From the NCBI GenBank assembly GCA_900470155.1, contig UBZT01000025.1, forward strand, positions 1 through 64,000: a DNA stretch of 64,000 nucleotides. Reading direction: 5' to 3'. The notes beneath the pieces are model-generated. The model worked only from the letters and a program-made list of their open reading frames with translations, was not told the origin of the DNA and did not search any database. This DNA comes from Hyphomicrobiales bacterium (lineage in GTDB: Bacteria > Pseudomonadota > Alphaproteobacteria > Rhizobiales > Rhizobiaceae). Position 1 is the stretch's first letter. The number at the start of each line of letters is the position of its first letter. The translations under genes were made by a program, and so were the position numbers. This document shows positions 1 through 9,100 of the stretch, piece by piece.

Positions 1-25
1 CCCGCAACCAAAATTACACAAATAC

Positions 26-54
26 AAACCGCCCCCAAATCGGGGGCGGTTTTT
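26..54 (+). terminator. Rho-independent terminator of an upstream gene
   Basis: An 11-bp GC-rich inverted repeat (26-36 with about 42-52) with a short loop is followed by a run of five T. This is the terminator of a plus-strand gene lying left of the window. Nothing else is seen between it and the first gene end at 119. Confidence 0.75.
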
Positions 55-118
55 GCGTTTGGGGGGGTGCGTTTCGACCTCTCTCGAGGGCCGGATCTCA
101 TCGTCTGACAAATATCGG

Positions 119-1705
119 TCACATCAAGCGATGCAGCGCATCGCGGTGATGTATCATTTCCCTCAGAAGGGCATGGTCCCGGGTCAAACCATTCTTTCGC
201 GCTGTATCGGGCGCGATTTCCGTCATGCGGACGGCCATCGCCTGCCCCGCTGTCCAGAAATCAGGATAGCGGCCGGCAGCAACCGCCGTGTGCAGCGCCG
301 TGCCGAGCAGAACTGCGTCACAGCCATCAGCCTTGCGGACTGTGCATCCCGTTGCGTCAGCATAGAGTTGTGACAGGAGCGGATGATGGGCGAGACCTCC
401 GGCCAGCAGCAGTGTCTTGATCGGCACAAGCTCCGGTGGCAGGCGGTCGATGATATATTTGACCCCGCAAGCCAGCGCCACGCAGCTTCGCCAATAGATC
501 TGGCAGAGGCCGTCAAAGCTCCGGTCGAGGCTCAGGCCTGCCATGGTTCCCGTCAGGCGGGGATCGGACGTGGGGGAGCGGGTTCCATGAAAGTCGGGCA
601 GCACGGTGATCGGCAGGCCGTAGTCGGCGCCGTGCTGTTGAAGTTGCAGGGCAATATGGTCCAGGATCGACCTGTGCCGTGCCTGGGTCGGCTCGCCACC
701 CTTCGGATGAGTGCTGACAATGTGGTCGAGCAGCGCGCCGGATGCAGACTGTCCGGCCTCCAGCAGCCAGAGATCGGGGACCGCAACATCACGAAAGGTT
801 CCCCAGCATCCTTCTCCGGAAACCGGCCTGCCAAGCAGACGCACGATGCAGCTCGACGTGCCGGCGATCAGCACCGCCTGGCTTTCCAGCGTATCGGGCG
901 TCGAACGATCCGTTGCGCAAAACAGCGACACTGTTCCGGCATAGGCGTCGATGAGGCCGGGCGCGACGAGGCAGTCTGGGGCAAGACCGAGCGCATCGGC
1001 CGCTTCTGTTGTCAAATGCCCGACAGGCAGCGTCGGCAGGCCTGACTTGTCCGGAAGCGCCGATTTCTCACTGAGATCTTCAAGCCCGACACGGCGATAG
1101 AAGGCATCCGGGCGGTCGCCAGGCGCAATCGCGCCATAACCCCATTTTGCCGCCAGCGGCGAGTGTCCGCGACTGTTGATGCCCGTCGCTCGCCATGTCA
1201 GATAATCCGCAAGGTCGAAGATCATTCCGGCTTGCCGCCAGGTTTCGGGCAAATGCCGCTTCAGCCACAGCAGCTTCGGAACCTGCATTTCGACCGAGAG
1301 CCGGCCGCCGAAGCGTTGCAGCAGCGGATCGTTGGTGCTGTTGCATTCGTCGGTCTCGCGGATCGCCCGGTGATCCATCCACAAGATCGTATCCAGCTGG
1401 CTTTGACCGGACGTCGAAACGGTAAGCGGCTTGCCATGTGTGTCTCTGACCACCAGAGAGCAGGTTGCATCAAAGCCGATGGCGGCCACATCCGTTGCCG
1501 AAAGTCCGGCTTCCGACACGGCAGCCCTCACAGCGGTGCAAACGGCCGACCAGATCTCGTCGCTGTCTTGTTCGAGGTGAAGAGGTTGTGACTGAAACAG
1601 TGAAATCGCAGTGACATGCCGGGCAATCTGGCGACCGTGAAGGTCGAATACGCCAGCACGTGCACTGCCCGTGCCGACGTCCACGGCGATGATGTGGTCA
1701 TGCAT
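119..1705 (-). CDS. FGGY-family pentulose kinase, D-ribulokinase type
   Basis: This 528-residue cytoplasmic sugar kinase probably phosphorylates a ketopentose, most likely D-ribulose, with ATP. It opens with the FGGY phosphate-binding motif DVGTGSARAGVFD. It also carries ATCSLVV, an ILWMDHRA segment, SVEMQVPKLLWLK and GTSSCIV, which resemble the human FGGY/yeast YDR109C D-ribulokinase subfamily more than xylulokinase or glycerol kinase. The chosen ATG overlaps the end of the HAD gene by 8 bp; a start 21 codons further upstream is possible but would overlap more. It is the last gene of the polyol operon and would feed the dehydrogenase product into the pentose phosphate pathway. The subfamily is recognised by eye; the substrate is inferred. 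Confidence 0.85.
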   Translation of the reverse strand: MHDHIIAVDVGTGSARAGVFDLHGRQIARHVTAISLFQSQPLHLEQDSDEIWSAVCTAVRAAVSEAGLSATDVAAIGFDATCSLVVRDTHGKPLTVSTSGQSQLDTILWMDHRAIRETDECNSTNDPLLQRFGGRLSVEMQVPKLLWLKRHLPETWRQAGMIFDLADYLTWRATGINSRGHSPLAAKWGYGAIAPGDRPDAFYRRVGLEDLSEKSALPDKSGLPTLPVGHLTTEAADALGLAPDCLVAPGLIDAYAGTVSLFCATDRSTPDTLESQAVLIAGTSSCIVRLLGRPVSGEGCWGTFRDVAVPDLWLLEAGQSASGALLDHIVSTHPKGGEPTQARHRSILDHIALQLQQHGADYGLPITVLPDFHGTRSPTSDPRLTGTMAGLSLDRSFDGLCQIYWRSCVALACGVKYIIDRLPPELVPIKTLLLAGGLAHHPLLSQLYADATGCTVRKADGCDAVLLGTALHTAVAAGRYPDFWTAGQAMAVRMTEIAPDTARKNGLTRDHALLREMIHHRDALHRLM

Positions 1706-2426
1706 CCGGTTGGTCTTTCGGTCTCCCCACTGGAACGACAAAGTGGAGCAATTTCTCCATCGCGTCAAATGCTTGCAGCGGCATCAGCGCGGCAAGTCCA
1801 TCGCGATATGCAGATAGACCGGTGTGCGAACCACCGGTAAACGCAAGCACGTCCATCCCGGCGGCGCGGGCGGCCAGGATACCGGCCGGACTGTCTTCTA
1901 TGACCAGGCATTCCGACGGCGCCGCACCCATCTTGTCTGCCGCAAAGAGGAAGAGATCAGGCGCCGGCTTGCCATTTGCCACCATGCTCGCGCTGAAGAT
2001 ATGCGGCGAAAAGCGATCCAGCATGCCGGTTGCGGACAGGCACAAGGCGATCCGTTCGCTCTGGCTGGACGAGGCAACGCACCAGGTGATACCCGCCTCT
2101 TCGAGCCCATCCAGGGCGGCATGGATGCCGTGGATCGGGCGCAGTTCGCTTCGGAAGCGCGTATAGAGCATGTCTCGCATCCGGTTTAGAAACCGGTCGT
2201 CTATCTGAAGGCCGTATTCTTCCCTGACGAGGTTGCGCACGGTTGTCAGGCTGCGACCGAGATATCGTTTTGCCGCACCTTCTTCGTCGATGGTGATGCC
2301 GGACATACCCAGCGTTTCGGTCAAAACCGACAGTGCGATCGGCTCGCTGTCAACGAGCACGCCATCGCAATCGAATATGATCAGCCGTTTCGCATCCAAG
2401 GTTCTTGGCCCTCTATCGGCCCTCAA
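1698..2426 (-). CDS. HAD-superfamily hydrolase, beta-phosphoglucomutase/phosphatase-like
   Basis: This 242-residue cytoplasmic HAD subfamily IA protein has motif I as DCDGVLVDSE (nucleophile Asp19, general acid Asp21), a helical cap, motif II near VASSSQSER and motif III/IV near GKPAPDLFL and VIEDSPAGI. That arrangement fits a sugar-phosphate phosphatase or mutase. Its ATG overlaps the stop of the upstream dehydrogenase gene by four bases (ATGA), so the two are translationally coupled in the polyol operon. A role in removing unwanted polyol or ketose phosphates is a guess from context. Substrates of this family cannot be read from sequence. Confidence 0.8.
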   Translation of the reverse strand: MRADRGPRTLDAKRLIIFDCDGVLVDSEPIALSVLTETLGMSGITIDEEGAAKRYLGRSLTTVRNLVREEYGLQIDDRFLNRMRDMLYTRFRSELRPIHGIHAALDGLEEAGITWCVASSSQSERIALCLSATGMLDRFSPHIFSASMVANGKPAPDLFLFAADKMGAAPSECLVIEDSPAGILAARAAGMDVLAFTGGSHTGLSAYRDGLAALMPLQAFDAMEKLLHFVVPVGRPKDQPDA

Positions 2427-3907
2427 TCAGCCAGATGGCCATCGATGTAGCGTTTCAGTGTTTCAGCGGTGCCAATGGCGCGCAGTGTCTCCAAGGCTTT
2501 GCCGAATCGCTGGATAAACAATGGATTGGCGCCGACGTTACCGAAGATGTCGGTCAGCGCAAGGAAGGCCCTCGGATCGTTGCGCGAGGCAATGGCGGCT
2601 GCCTGCAGCCGTTCGGCGCTGGCATCGTTGAAGACGATGGCCTTGCCGCTGTCCGAAGCTCCTTCGAAATACCGGCACCACAGGGCAGACACCAGAGCCA
2701 GGCCGACCACATCAAGCCCCTTGGCGAGACGATCTGCGGTCGATGGCAGGATAAATTTCGGTTGGCGGTTCGAGCCATCCTGCGCCAGACGCGGAATCGT
2801 GTCGCCGATCTTCGGATTGAGGAAACGGCTTTCGATCAGCTTGAAGTAGTCCTGGAGGCTGGTATTGGGCACCGGCGGAACGATCGGAATGATCTCGTCA
2901 TTTTCGAGCTTGGCGAGATAACCCCGGATCAGCGGATTTTCCATGGATTCATGAACAAAATGAATGTCCATCAATGCTGCCGGATAGGCGATCGCCGCAT
3001 GACCTCCGTTGAGGATCCGCAGCTTCATCAATTCGTAAGGGGCCACATCTTCGACGAAGGTGACGCCGACCTCTTCCAGAGCCGGGCGACCGAGCGGAAA
3101 CTTGTCCTCCAGCACCCATTGCTTGAACTCCTCGCAGAACACCGGCCATTTGTCGTCAATGCCATAGGTATCGCGCGCAATGCCGATTTCGCGCTCGCCG
3201 GTCGCCGGCGTGATGCGGTCGACCATGGCGTTGGGAAAGGCGACATTCTCTTCGATCCAATGGGCAAAATCGGGATCCGATAGTTTGGCAAGCCCGGTCA
3301 GCGTGGCTTCCGTGACCTCGCCATTGCCGGGAATGTTGTCGCAGCACATCACCGTAAATGGCGCAATCCCCGCAGCTCGGCGCGCCTTGAGGCCGGCGAT
3401 GATCAACCCGAAGACGCTTGTCGGATTGCTGGGATCACCGGCATCAGCAACCATCGCCGGGTGGGTCGGATCGAATTGACCGGTGGCGGGATCGATGAAA
3501 TAGCCGCCCTCGGTGATTGTCATCGACACGATGCGGATCGCCGGGTCGGCCAGAGCCGCAATGATTTCGTCAAAGTCCGGCGCGGTCAGGATGCCTGTCA
3601 TCGGTCCTGTCACGGTCGCGGCACTGCGATTGTTGTCCTGCTCGACCACCGTTGTCAGATAGTCCTGCGAGGCCAGCTTTTCCTTCATCATCCGGTCCGA
3701 CGGCATAATGCCGGCACCGAGAATGGCCCAGTCGAGATCCCGGCCCTTGTTGAACAGTTCGTGCAGATAGATCGCCTGGTGGGCGCGGTGAAAATTGCCG
3801 ACGCCGAAATGCAGGATGCCGGCCTTCAGCTGCTCGCGGCGATAGTTCGGCACAGCGGCGGTCGAGGCGATTTCGGCAAGATTGGCCAGAGATAAAGTAT
3901 GTGTCAT
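2423..3907 (-). CDS. mtlK: Mannitol 2-dehydrogenase (long-chain polyol dehydrogenase)
   Basis: This 494-residue NAD-dependent polyol-specific long-chain dehydrogenase oxidises D-mannitol to D-fructose; relatives also accept D-arabitol or sorbitol. The N-terminal nucleotide-binding stretch is GVGNFHRAHQA. The family catalytic motif K-x4-N-x2-H is present as Lys295, Asn300 and His303. Length is normal for MtlK. It lies between the sorbitol SDR (55 bp upstream) and the HAD gene (ATGA overlap). The fructuronate and tagaturonate reductases are close relatives, but co-location with a SmoEFGK importer and an SDR polyol dehydrogenase supports a polyol substrate. Confidence 0.9.
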   Translation of the reverse strand: MTHTLSLANLAEIASTAAVPNYRREQLKAGILHFGVGNFHRAHQAIYLHELFNKGRDLDWAILGAGIMPSDRMMKEKLASQDYLTTVVEQDNNRSAATVTGPMTGILTAPDFDEIIAALADPAIRIVSMTITEGGYFIDPATGQFDPTHPAMVADAGDPSNPTSVFGLIIAGLKARRAAGIAPFTVMCCDNIPGNGEVTEATLTGLAKLSDPDFAHWIEENVAFPNAMVDRITPATGEREIGIARDTYGIDDKWPVFCEEFKQWVLEDKFPLGRPALEEVGVTFVEDVAPYELMKLRILNGGHAAIAYPAALMDIHFVHESMENPLIRGYLAKLENDEIIPIVPPVPNTSLQDYFKLIESRFLNPKIGDTIPRLAQDGSNRQPKFILPSTADRLAKGLDVVGLALVSALWCRYFEGASDSGKAIVFNDASAERLQAAAIASRNDPRAFLALTDIFGNVGANPLFIQRFGKALETLRAIGTAETLKRYIDGHLAD

Positions 3908-3962
3908 GTCACGGTCCTCGGGGTGCGAGACGCAAGTCTTTCGAGCGGGGCGCCTTGGGCGC

Positions 3963-4739
3963 TCAGCTCATCCAGTTGCCGCCATCGACATTGTATGTCT
4001 GGGCGACTATGTAATCGGCTTCCGGCAAGGCGAGGAAAATCGCCATGCCCGTCAGGTCCTCGGCCCGGCCCATGCGACCGAAGGGCACGGCTTCACCGAC
4101 CAGCTTCTTCTTTTCGCCACGCGGCCGGTTCTCATGCTTTGCAAACAGCGCGTCGACGCCGTCCCAGTGTTCGCCGTCGACCACGCCAGGCGCGATGGCA
4201 TTGACGTTGATGCCGTGCTTGATCAGATCGAGACCGGCCGATTGCGTGAGCGAGATGACGGCAGCCTTGGTGGCGCAATAGACAGCGACCAGCGCTTCGC
4301 CGCGGCGGCCCGCCTGGCTGGCCATGTTGATGATTTTCCCGCCTTTGCCGCGCGCAATCATCGATTTGGCTGCGGCCTGCAGCATGAACAATGAGCCCGC
4401 AACATTGATCGAAAACAGGCGATCATAGCTCGCGCGGCTGATCTCGACGATCGGGGCGAGGTCGAACAAGGCGGCATTGTTTATCAGGATGTCCAGCCCG
4501 CCCGCCCGTTCCTCGACAGCCCTGACCGCCGCCTCGATCGAAGACTGGTCGGTCACGTCGAGATGAACAGGATAGGCACGTGGGTCAATCTCCAAGGCCG
4601 TGTCGCTGGCCCGGGCAAAGTCGATATCGGCAATGGCAACTGTTGCGCCTTCGCGGACATAGGCTTCGGCAAACGCGCGGCCTATGCCGCGCGCCGATCC
4701 GGTGATCAGAGCCGACTTGCCTGTAAGCCTGCCAGTCAT
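3963..4739 (-). CDS. smoS: Sorbitol (L-iditol) 2-dehydrogenase, SDR family
   Basis: This 258-residue classical short-chain dehydrogenase/reductase probably oxidises sorbitol or galactitol to the ketose with NAD. The cofactor motif TGSARGIG is at residues 13-20, NNAA is near 87-90, and catalytic Ser141, Tyr154 and Lys158 (YCATK) are all present. The start overlaps the stop of the ABC ATPase gene by four bases, placing it firmly in the polyol operon. The gene order ATPase-SDR-MtlK matches the smoK-smoS-mtlK order known from Rhodobacter sphaeroides. Another secondary alcohol substrate is possible. Confidence 0.88.
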   Translation of the reverse strand: MTGRLTGKSALITGSARGIGRAFAEAYVREGATVAIADIDFARASDTALEIDPRAYPVHLDVTDQSSIEAAVRAVEERAGGLDILINNAALFDLAPIVEISRASYDRLFSINVAGSLFMLQAAAKSMIARGKGGKIINMASQAGRRGEALVAVYCATKAAVISLTQSAGLDLIKHGINVNAIAPGVVDGEHWDGVDALFAKHENRPRGEKKKLVGEAVPFGRMGRAEDLTGMAIFLALPEADYIVAQTYNVDGGNWMS

Positions 4740-5734
4740 ATCGCCAGTCCCTTATCATTGAACCGGTGAATGCGGTTCGGATCAGGCGTGATGAACACGG
4801 TATCACCGTGTTTCACGGTGAATTCGCCGCCAGCGCGGGTGGTAATATGGCCGATGCCCTCGACATCGACATGCAGGAACGTGTCGGAGCCCAGATGCTC
4901 TGCGACAACGACCTTGCCCTTCCACGTGCCTTCGGTTGTCGACAGCGTCACGTGTTCGGGGCGAACCCCGATCGTATGGGCGCTGTAGGTTCCGGCAAAA
5001 GCGCCCGAGATCAGGTTCATCTTCGGTGAGCCGATGAAACCGGCGACAAAGATGTTAGCCGGCTTGTGATAGAGATCGAGTGGCGAGCCAACCTGTTCGA
5101 TACGCCCCTTGTTCAAGACGACGATCTTGTCGGCCATTGTCATGGCTTCGACCTGATCATGCGTCACATAGATCGAGGTCGCCTTCAGCTGCTGGTGCAA
5201 CTGGGTGATTTCCAGCCGCATGTTGACGCGCAGCGCCGCATCGAGGTTCGACAAGGGTTCGTCGAACAGGAAGCATTCCGGCGAACGCACGATCGCGCGG
5301 CCGATGGCGACGCGCTGGCGCTGGCCACCCGACAGGTTGCGCGGCTTGCGCTCTAGGTAGTCAGTCAGGTTGAGGATCTTTGCCGCGTCATTGACCTTGC
5401 GGTCGATCTCTGCCTTGTCCATTCCGGCCATCTTCAAGGGGAAGCCGATATTGGAGCGCACGCTCATATGCGGATAAAGGGCATAGGACTGGAACACCAT
5501 CGCCAGGCCGCGCTGCGAGGGAGCCTTGTCCGTGGCGTCGACCCCGTCGATCAGGATCTTGCCGCCCGAGACATCCTCGAGACCTGCAATCAGGCGAAGC
5601 AAGGTGGACTTTCCGCAGCCCGAGGGACCAACGAAGACTGCAAATTCGCCGTCGTTGATCTGCAGGTCGATCGAGGGGATGACCGAGACTTCGCCGAAGG
5701 TTTTCGACACGTTTTGAAGTGTGATGCTACCCAT
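4736..5734 (-). CDS. smoK: Polyol ABC transporter ATP-binding protein
   Basis: This 332-residue MalK/UgpC-type ATPase energises the polyol importer at the inner face of the membrane. Walker [10 protein letters not shown] is at 36-44, the signature LSGGQ at 134-138, Walker B ends in Asp158-Glu159, and the switch histidine lies in a VTHDQVEA segment near 190. A C-terminal regulatory TOBE-like domain follows (about 240-332). All catalytic motifs are intact, unlike the paired ATPases of the glycerol importer in this window. It lies 11 bp after the permease gene. Confidence 0.9.
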   Translation of the reverse strand: MGSITLQNVSKTFGEVSVIPSIDLQINDGEFAVFVGPSGCGKSTLLRLIAGLEDVSGGKILIDGVDATDKAPSQRGLAMVFQSYALYPHMSVRSNIGFPLKMAGMDKAEIDRKVNDAAKILNLTDYLERKPRNLSGGQRQRVAIGRAIVRSPECFLFDEPLSNLDAALRVNMRLEITQLHQQLKATSIYVTHDQVEAMTMADKIVVLNKGRIEQVGSPLDLYHKPANIFVAGFIGSPKMNLISGAFAGTYSAHTIGVRPEHVTLSTTEGTWKGKVVVAEHLGSDTFLHVDVEGIGHITTRAGGEFTVKHGDTVFITPDPNRIHRFNDKGLAI

Positions 5735-5745
5735 TATGGTCTTCC

Positions 5746-6570
5746 TTATTTGACGGCGCCGAAGGTCAAGCCGCGGACAAGCTGTTTCTGGCTGAACCAG
5801 CCAAGGATCACGATCGGGGCGATGGCCAGCGTCGAAGCGGCGGACAGCTTCGCCCAGAAGAGTCCCTGCGGTGAGGAGAAGGAGGCGATGAACGCCGTCA
5901 GCGGCGCTGCATTGGTCGTGGTCAGCCGGATCGTCCAGAAGGCTTCGTTCCAGGCGAGAATGATATTGAGCAACATGGTCGACGCGATGCCCGGGATCGC
6001 CATCGGCGTCAGGACATAGACGATCTCGCCCCAGAGCGATGCCCCGTCCATGCGGGCAGCTTCCAGGATTTCACCGGGAATCTCGCGGAAGTAGGTGTAG
6101 AGCATCCAGATGACGATCGGCAGGTTGATCAGCATCAGCATGATGGTCAGGCCGATACGGGTGTCGAGCAGTCCTGTATCGCGAAAGATCAGGTAGATCG
6201 GCACGAGTACGGCGACCGCGGGCATCATCTTGGTCGACAACATCCACATCAGGATGTCCTTGGTCCGCTTTGTCGGCGAAAACGCCATGGCCCAGGCAGA
6301 CGGGATCGCGATGATCAGCGCCAGGATGGTGGAGCCGACCGAGATGATCACCGAGTTCATGAACGGCTTGAAATAGTCGCGCTGCGTCTGCACCGTGACA
6401 TAGTTCTCCAGCGTGAACGACGGGATCAGCCGGAAGCCCTGGATCGCTTCGGTCTCGGTCTTGAGCGACGTGATGATCGTGTAGAGGATGGGGAAGAAGA
6501 TCACCATCGCGAGGATCCATGCGACGACCGTAAAGGCGATCTTGCGCTGGGTGGAGACTGTTCGGGCCAT
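5746..6570 (-). CDS. smoG: Polyol ABC transporter permease (MalG type)
   Basis: This 274-residue integral inner-membrane protein has about six predicted helices. The EAA loop contacting the ATPase reads [14 protein letters not shown], near residues 178-191. The N-terminal helix and the P-type periplasmic loop match the MalG half of carbohydrate transporters. It is followed 11 bp later by smoK and preceded 12 bp upstream by smoF. Assignment to polyol uptake rests on the operon. Confidence 0.88.
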   Translation of the reverse strand: MARTVSTQRKIAFTVVAWILAMVIFFPILYTIITSLKTETEAIQGFRLIPSFTLENYVTVQTQRDYFKPFMNSVIISVGSTILALIIAIPSAWAMAFSPTKRTKDILMWMLSTKMMPAVAVLVPIYLIFRDTGLLDTRIGLTIMLMLINLPIVIWMLYTYFREIPGEILEAARMDGASLWGEIVYVLTPMAIPGIASTMLLNIILAWNEAFWTIRLTTTNAAPLTAFIASFSSPQGLFWAKLSAASTLAIAPIVILGWFSQKQLVRGLTFGAVK

Positions 6571-6582
6571 GATCTCTTCTCC

Positions 6583-7455
6583 TTAGCGGTCGAGGTTCTT
6601 GCCGACGGCGCGCATCAGGAAGAAGGCGACGATGTTGGCGAGGATGACTGCGATGATGCCGCCTGCTGATGCGCCACCGACGTCGTAGCCGAGCAGGGCC
6701 GTGCGGTAGATCAGGAAGGGCAGGTTGGTAGAGGCATAGCCCGGCCCGCCATTGGTGGTGACGAGGATTTCCGCGTAGACGCCGAGCAGGAAGATTGTCT
6801 GGATCAGGATGACGACGGTGATCGCACGGGCCAGATGCGGCAGCGTGAGGTAGATGAACTGGCTGATAAAGCCGGCCCCGTCCATCTCGGCCGCTTCCTT
6901 CTGCTCGCCGTCCAGAGACTGCAATGCGGTCAGTAGGATTAGCGTCGCGAACGGCAGCCATTGCCATGCGACGATGACGATGATTGAAAATAGCGGATAT
7001 TGCCCGAACCAGTCGACGGGCTGCAGACCGAGCGACCTGTTGATATCGGCGAGCACCCCGTAGCCCGGATGCATGATCATGTTCTTCCAAACCAGGGCAG
7101 CAACCGGTGGCATGACGAAGAAAGGCGAGATGATCAGGATACGGACTATGCCCTGGCCGAACATCGGCTGGTCGAGCAAGAGGGCAATGCCGATGCCGCC
7201 GACCACGGTGATCAACAGAACGCCGCCGACGATCAGCAGCGTGTTCCAGACCGACTGGAAGAAGGCCGGGTCGGTATAGAAGTATTTGTAGTTGAACAGT
7301 CCAGCGAAGCTGACATTGCCCGGATTGAGCAGATTGTAGTTCTGGAACGAGAACCACAGTGTCATCGCCAGCGGCACGATCATCCAGACGAGAAGAAGAC
7401 CGACGGACGGCGCCATCATGAGACGCGACAGCGCCCGTGTGTTGTGCGTAGCCAT
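6583..7455 (-). CDS. smoF: Polyol ABC transporter permease (MalF type)
   Basis: This 290-residue inner-membrane permease has six or so hydrophobic segments and an EAA loop EAAEMDGAGFISQF. The ATG at 7455 was chosen because AGGGTGG lies about eight bases upstream; a start nine codons earlier lacks a comparable site. It pairs with SmoG to form the transmembrane channel. It follows the binding-protein gene after a 182-bp gap that contains a stable hairpin. Confidence 0.87.
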   Translation of the reverse strand: MATHNTRALSRLMMAPSVGLLLVWMIVPLAMTLWFSFQNYNLLNPGNVSFAGLFNYKYFYTDPAFFQSVWNTLLIVGGVLLITVVGGIGIALLLDQPMFGQGIVRILIISPFFVMPPVAALVWKNMIMHPGYGVLADINRSLGLQPVDWFGQYPLFSIIVIVAWQWLPFATLILLTALQSLDGEQKEAAEMDGAGFISQFIYLTLPHLARAITVVILIQTIFLLGVYAEILVTTNGGPGYASTNLPFLIYRTALLGYDVGGASAGGIIAVILANIVAFFLMRAVGKNLDR

Positions 7456-7590
7456 GGAAGAACCCACCCTGATGGCCAACACGCGCGGCTGTGTCGGCCG
7501 GCTGCGTCAGCTCGTTTTCTTGTGTCGGCCAAAACGGCCCGAAGTATCCGCGCCGAACGGCAGGAGAGGCGCGTCAAACTTTTTGGTGTT

Positions 7591-7616
7591 GCCGCCCGGA
7601 TCGCAATCCGGACGGC
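7591..7616 (-). other. Intercistronic hairpin between smoE and smoF
   Basis: An 11-bp stem (7591-7601 with 7606-7616, one G-U pair in the minus-strand RNA) has a four-base loop and sits just after the smoE stop. No strong U-run follows, so it is more likely an mRNA-stabilising or partial-termination element that keeps binding-protein expression above permease expression, as in other ABC operons. Confidence 0.6.
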
Positions 7617-7637
7617 TTCATTTCCTTCGGGAGGAAA

Positions 7638-8951
7638 TTACTTGATATAGCCGCCGCGGGTCATTTCGCGTTCGGTGACCTGCTGGGCCTGGGCAAGAGC
7701 ATCGTCAACCGACATCTGGCCTGCAAGCGCTGCAGAGAACAACTGGCCGACGGTTGTTCCAAGACCCTGGAACTCCGGAATGGCGACAAACTGCACGCCG
7801 ACATATGGCACCGGCTTGACAGTTGGGTTCTTCGGATCAGCAGCATTGATGCTGTCGAGCGTCATCTTTGCGAACGGAGCAGCCTTCTGGTACTCGGGAT
7901 TTTCGTAAAGCGAGGTGCGCGTGCCTGGAGGAACGTTGGCCCAGCCTTCCTTGGAAGCGACGAGGTTGGCGTAGTCCTTGCCTGTTGCCCAGGCGATGAA
8001 CTTCTCGGCCGAAGCAGTCTTCTGCGAGCCGGCCGGGATAGCGAGGTTCCAAGCCCAGAGCCAGTTGCCACGCTTGCCAAGGCCGGTATCCGGAGCCAGA
8101 GCAAAGCCGACCTTGTCGGCAACGGTCGAGTCCTTCGGGTTGGTTACGAAGGAAGCAGCAACCGTGGCATCGATCCACATGCCGCACTTGCCCTGCTGGA
8201 AGAGCGCCAGGTTCTCGTTGAAGCCGTTCGACGAAGCACCCTGCGGGCCAGCGTCGTTCATCAGCTTGACATACATGTCGAGCGTGTTCTTCCATTCAGG
8301 CTGATCGAACTGCGGCTTCCAGTTCTCATCGAACCAGCGGGCGCCGAAAGCATTCGACGTTGCCGTCAGGAACGCCATGTTCTCGCCCCAGCCAGCCTTG
8401 CCGCGCAGGCAGATGCCGTTGATGCCGGCCGCGCGGTCGGTCATCTTGCGTGCCGCTTCGCCGATGAATTCCCAGGTCGGAGCGTCAGGCATGGTCAAGC
8501 CAGCCTTCTCCATCAGGTCGCGACGGTACATGACCATCGAGCTTTCACCGTAGAACGGCGCGGCATAGAGCTTGCTGTCGTCGCCGGTGAGGCCCGAACG
8601 GATGGCCGGCAGCAGATCGTCGACGTCATAGTCGGCGCCGAGATTGTCGAGTGGCAGCAACCAGCCCTGCTTGGCCCAGATCGGAACTTCATAGGTGCCG
8701 ATCGTCATGATGTCGTACTGGCCGCCCTTGGTCGCGATGTCGGTCGTGACACGCTCGCGTAGGACGTTTTCTTCCAGCGTAACCCATTCGACTTGGATGT
8801 CGGGGTTCTTGGCTGTGAATTCGGACGTCAGACCCTGCATGCGGATCATGTCGCCATTGTTCACGGTTGCGATGGTAAGGGTTTCGGCAGATGCCATGCC
8901 CGCAAGGGCGAGAGCTGAGCATGCGCCCAGCAGAATCGTCTTCAATGTCAT
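7638..8951 (-). CDS. smoE: Polyol ABC transporter periplasmic binding protein
   Basis: This 437-residue extracellular solute-binding protein is of the MalE-like family 1. A Sec signal peptide with a cleavage site after AGMASA (about residue 22) exports it to the periplasm, where it delivers polyols to SmoFG. The mature part has the usual two-lobed binding-protein length. The start is supported by GGGAGGAAG seven bases upstream. It is the first structural gene of the operon, 150 bp downstream of the SorC-type regulator gene, with a candidate operator just upstream. Confidence 0.9.
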   Translation of the reverse strand: MTLKTILLGACSALALAGMASAETLTIATVNNGDMIRMQGLTSEFTAKNPDIQVEWVTLEENVLRERVTTDIATKGGQYDIMTIGTYEVPIWAKQGWLLPLDNLGADYDVDDLLPAIRSGLTGDDSKLYAAPFYGESSMVMYRRDLMEKAGLTMPDAPTWEFIGEAARKMTDRAAGINGICLRGKAGWGENMAFLTATSNAFGARWFDENWKPQFDQPEWKNTLDMYVKLMNDAGPQGASSNGFNENLALFQQGKCGMWIDATVAASFVTNPKDSTVADKVGFALAPDTGLGKRGNWLWAWNLAIPAGSQKTASAEKFIAWATGKDYANLVASKEGWANVPPGTRTSLYENPEYQKAAPFAKMTLDSINAADPKNPTVKPVPYVGVQFVAIPEFQGLGTTVGQLFSAALAGQMSVDDALAQAQQVTEREMTRGGYIK

Positions 8952-8972
8952 GTCTTCCTCCCAGAAGAGAAC

Positions 8973-8991
8973 TGAGCATTCGCTTTGCTCA
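8973..8991. promoter_or_regulatory. Inverted repeat, candidate operator upstream of smoE
   Basis: A dyad TGAGCA-N7-TGCTCA lies 22-40 bp before the smoE start. A possible minus-strand -35 (TTGACT, at 9022-9027) places the transcription start near or inside the dyad. A SorC-family regulator encoded directly upstream is the natural ligand. The dyad is seen; its function is inferred. Confidence 0.45.
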
Positions 8992-9100
8992 TGGGCAATT
9001 ACTCAGTCTCCGGCTGTCGAAAGTCAATGGAGATTCCATGCTGCGATGCGGCAAAGAATACTCAGGACGTTGAATTTCAATGATTTATTTTAATGAAACA

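Noticed and set aside
6071-7357. A 428-codon minus-strand frame across smoG and smoF
   Set aside because: It is in another frame of two permease genes, rich in His/Arg/Asp, without membrane segments.
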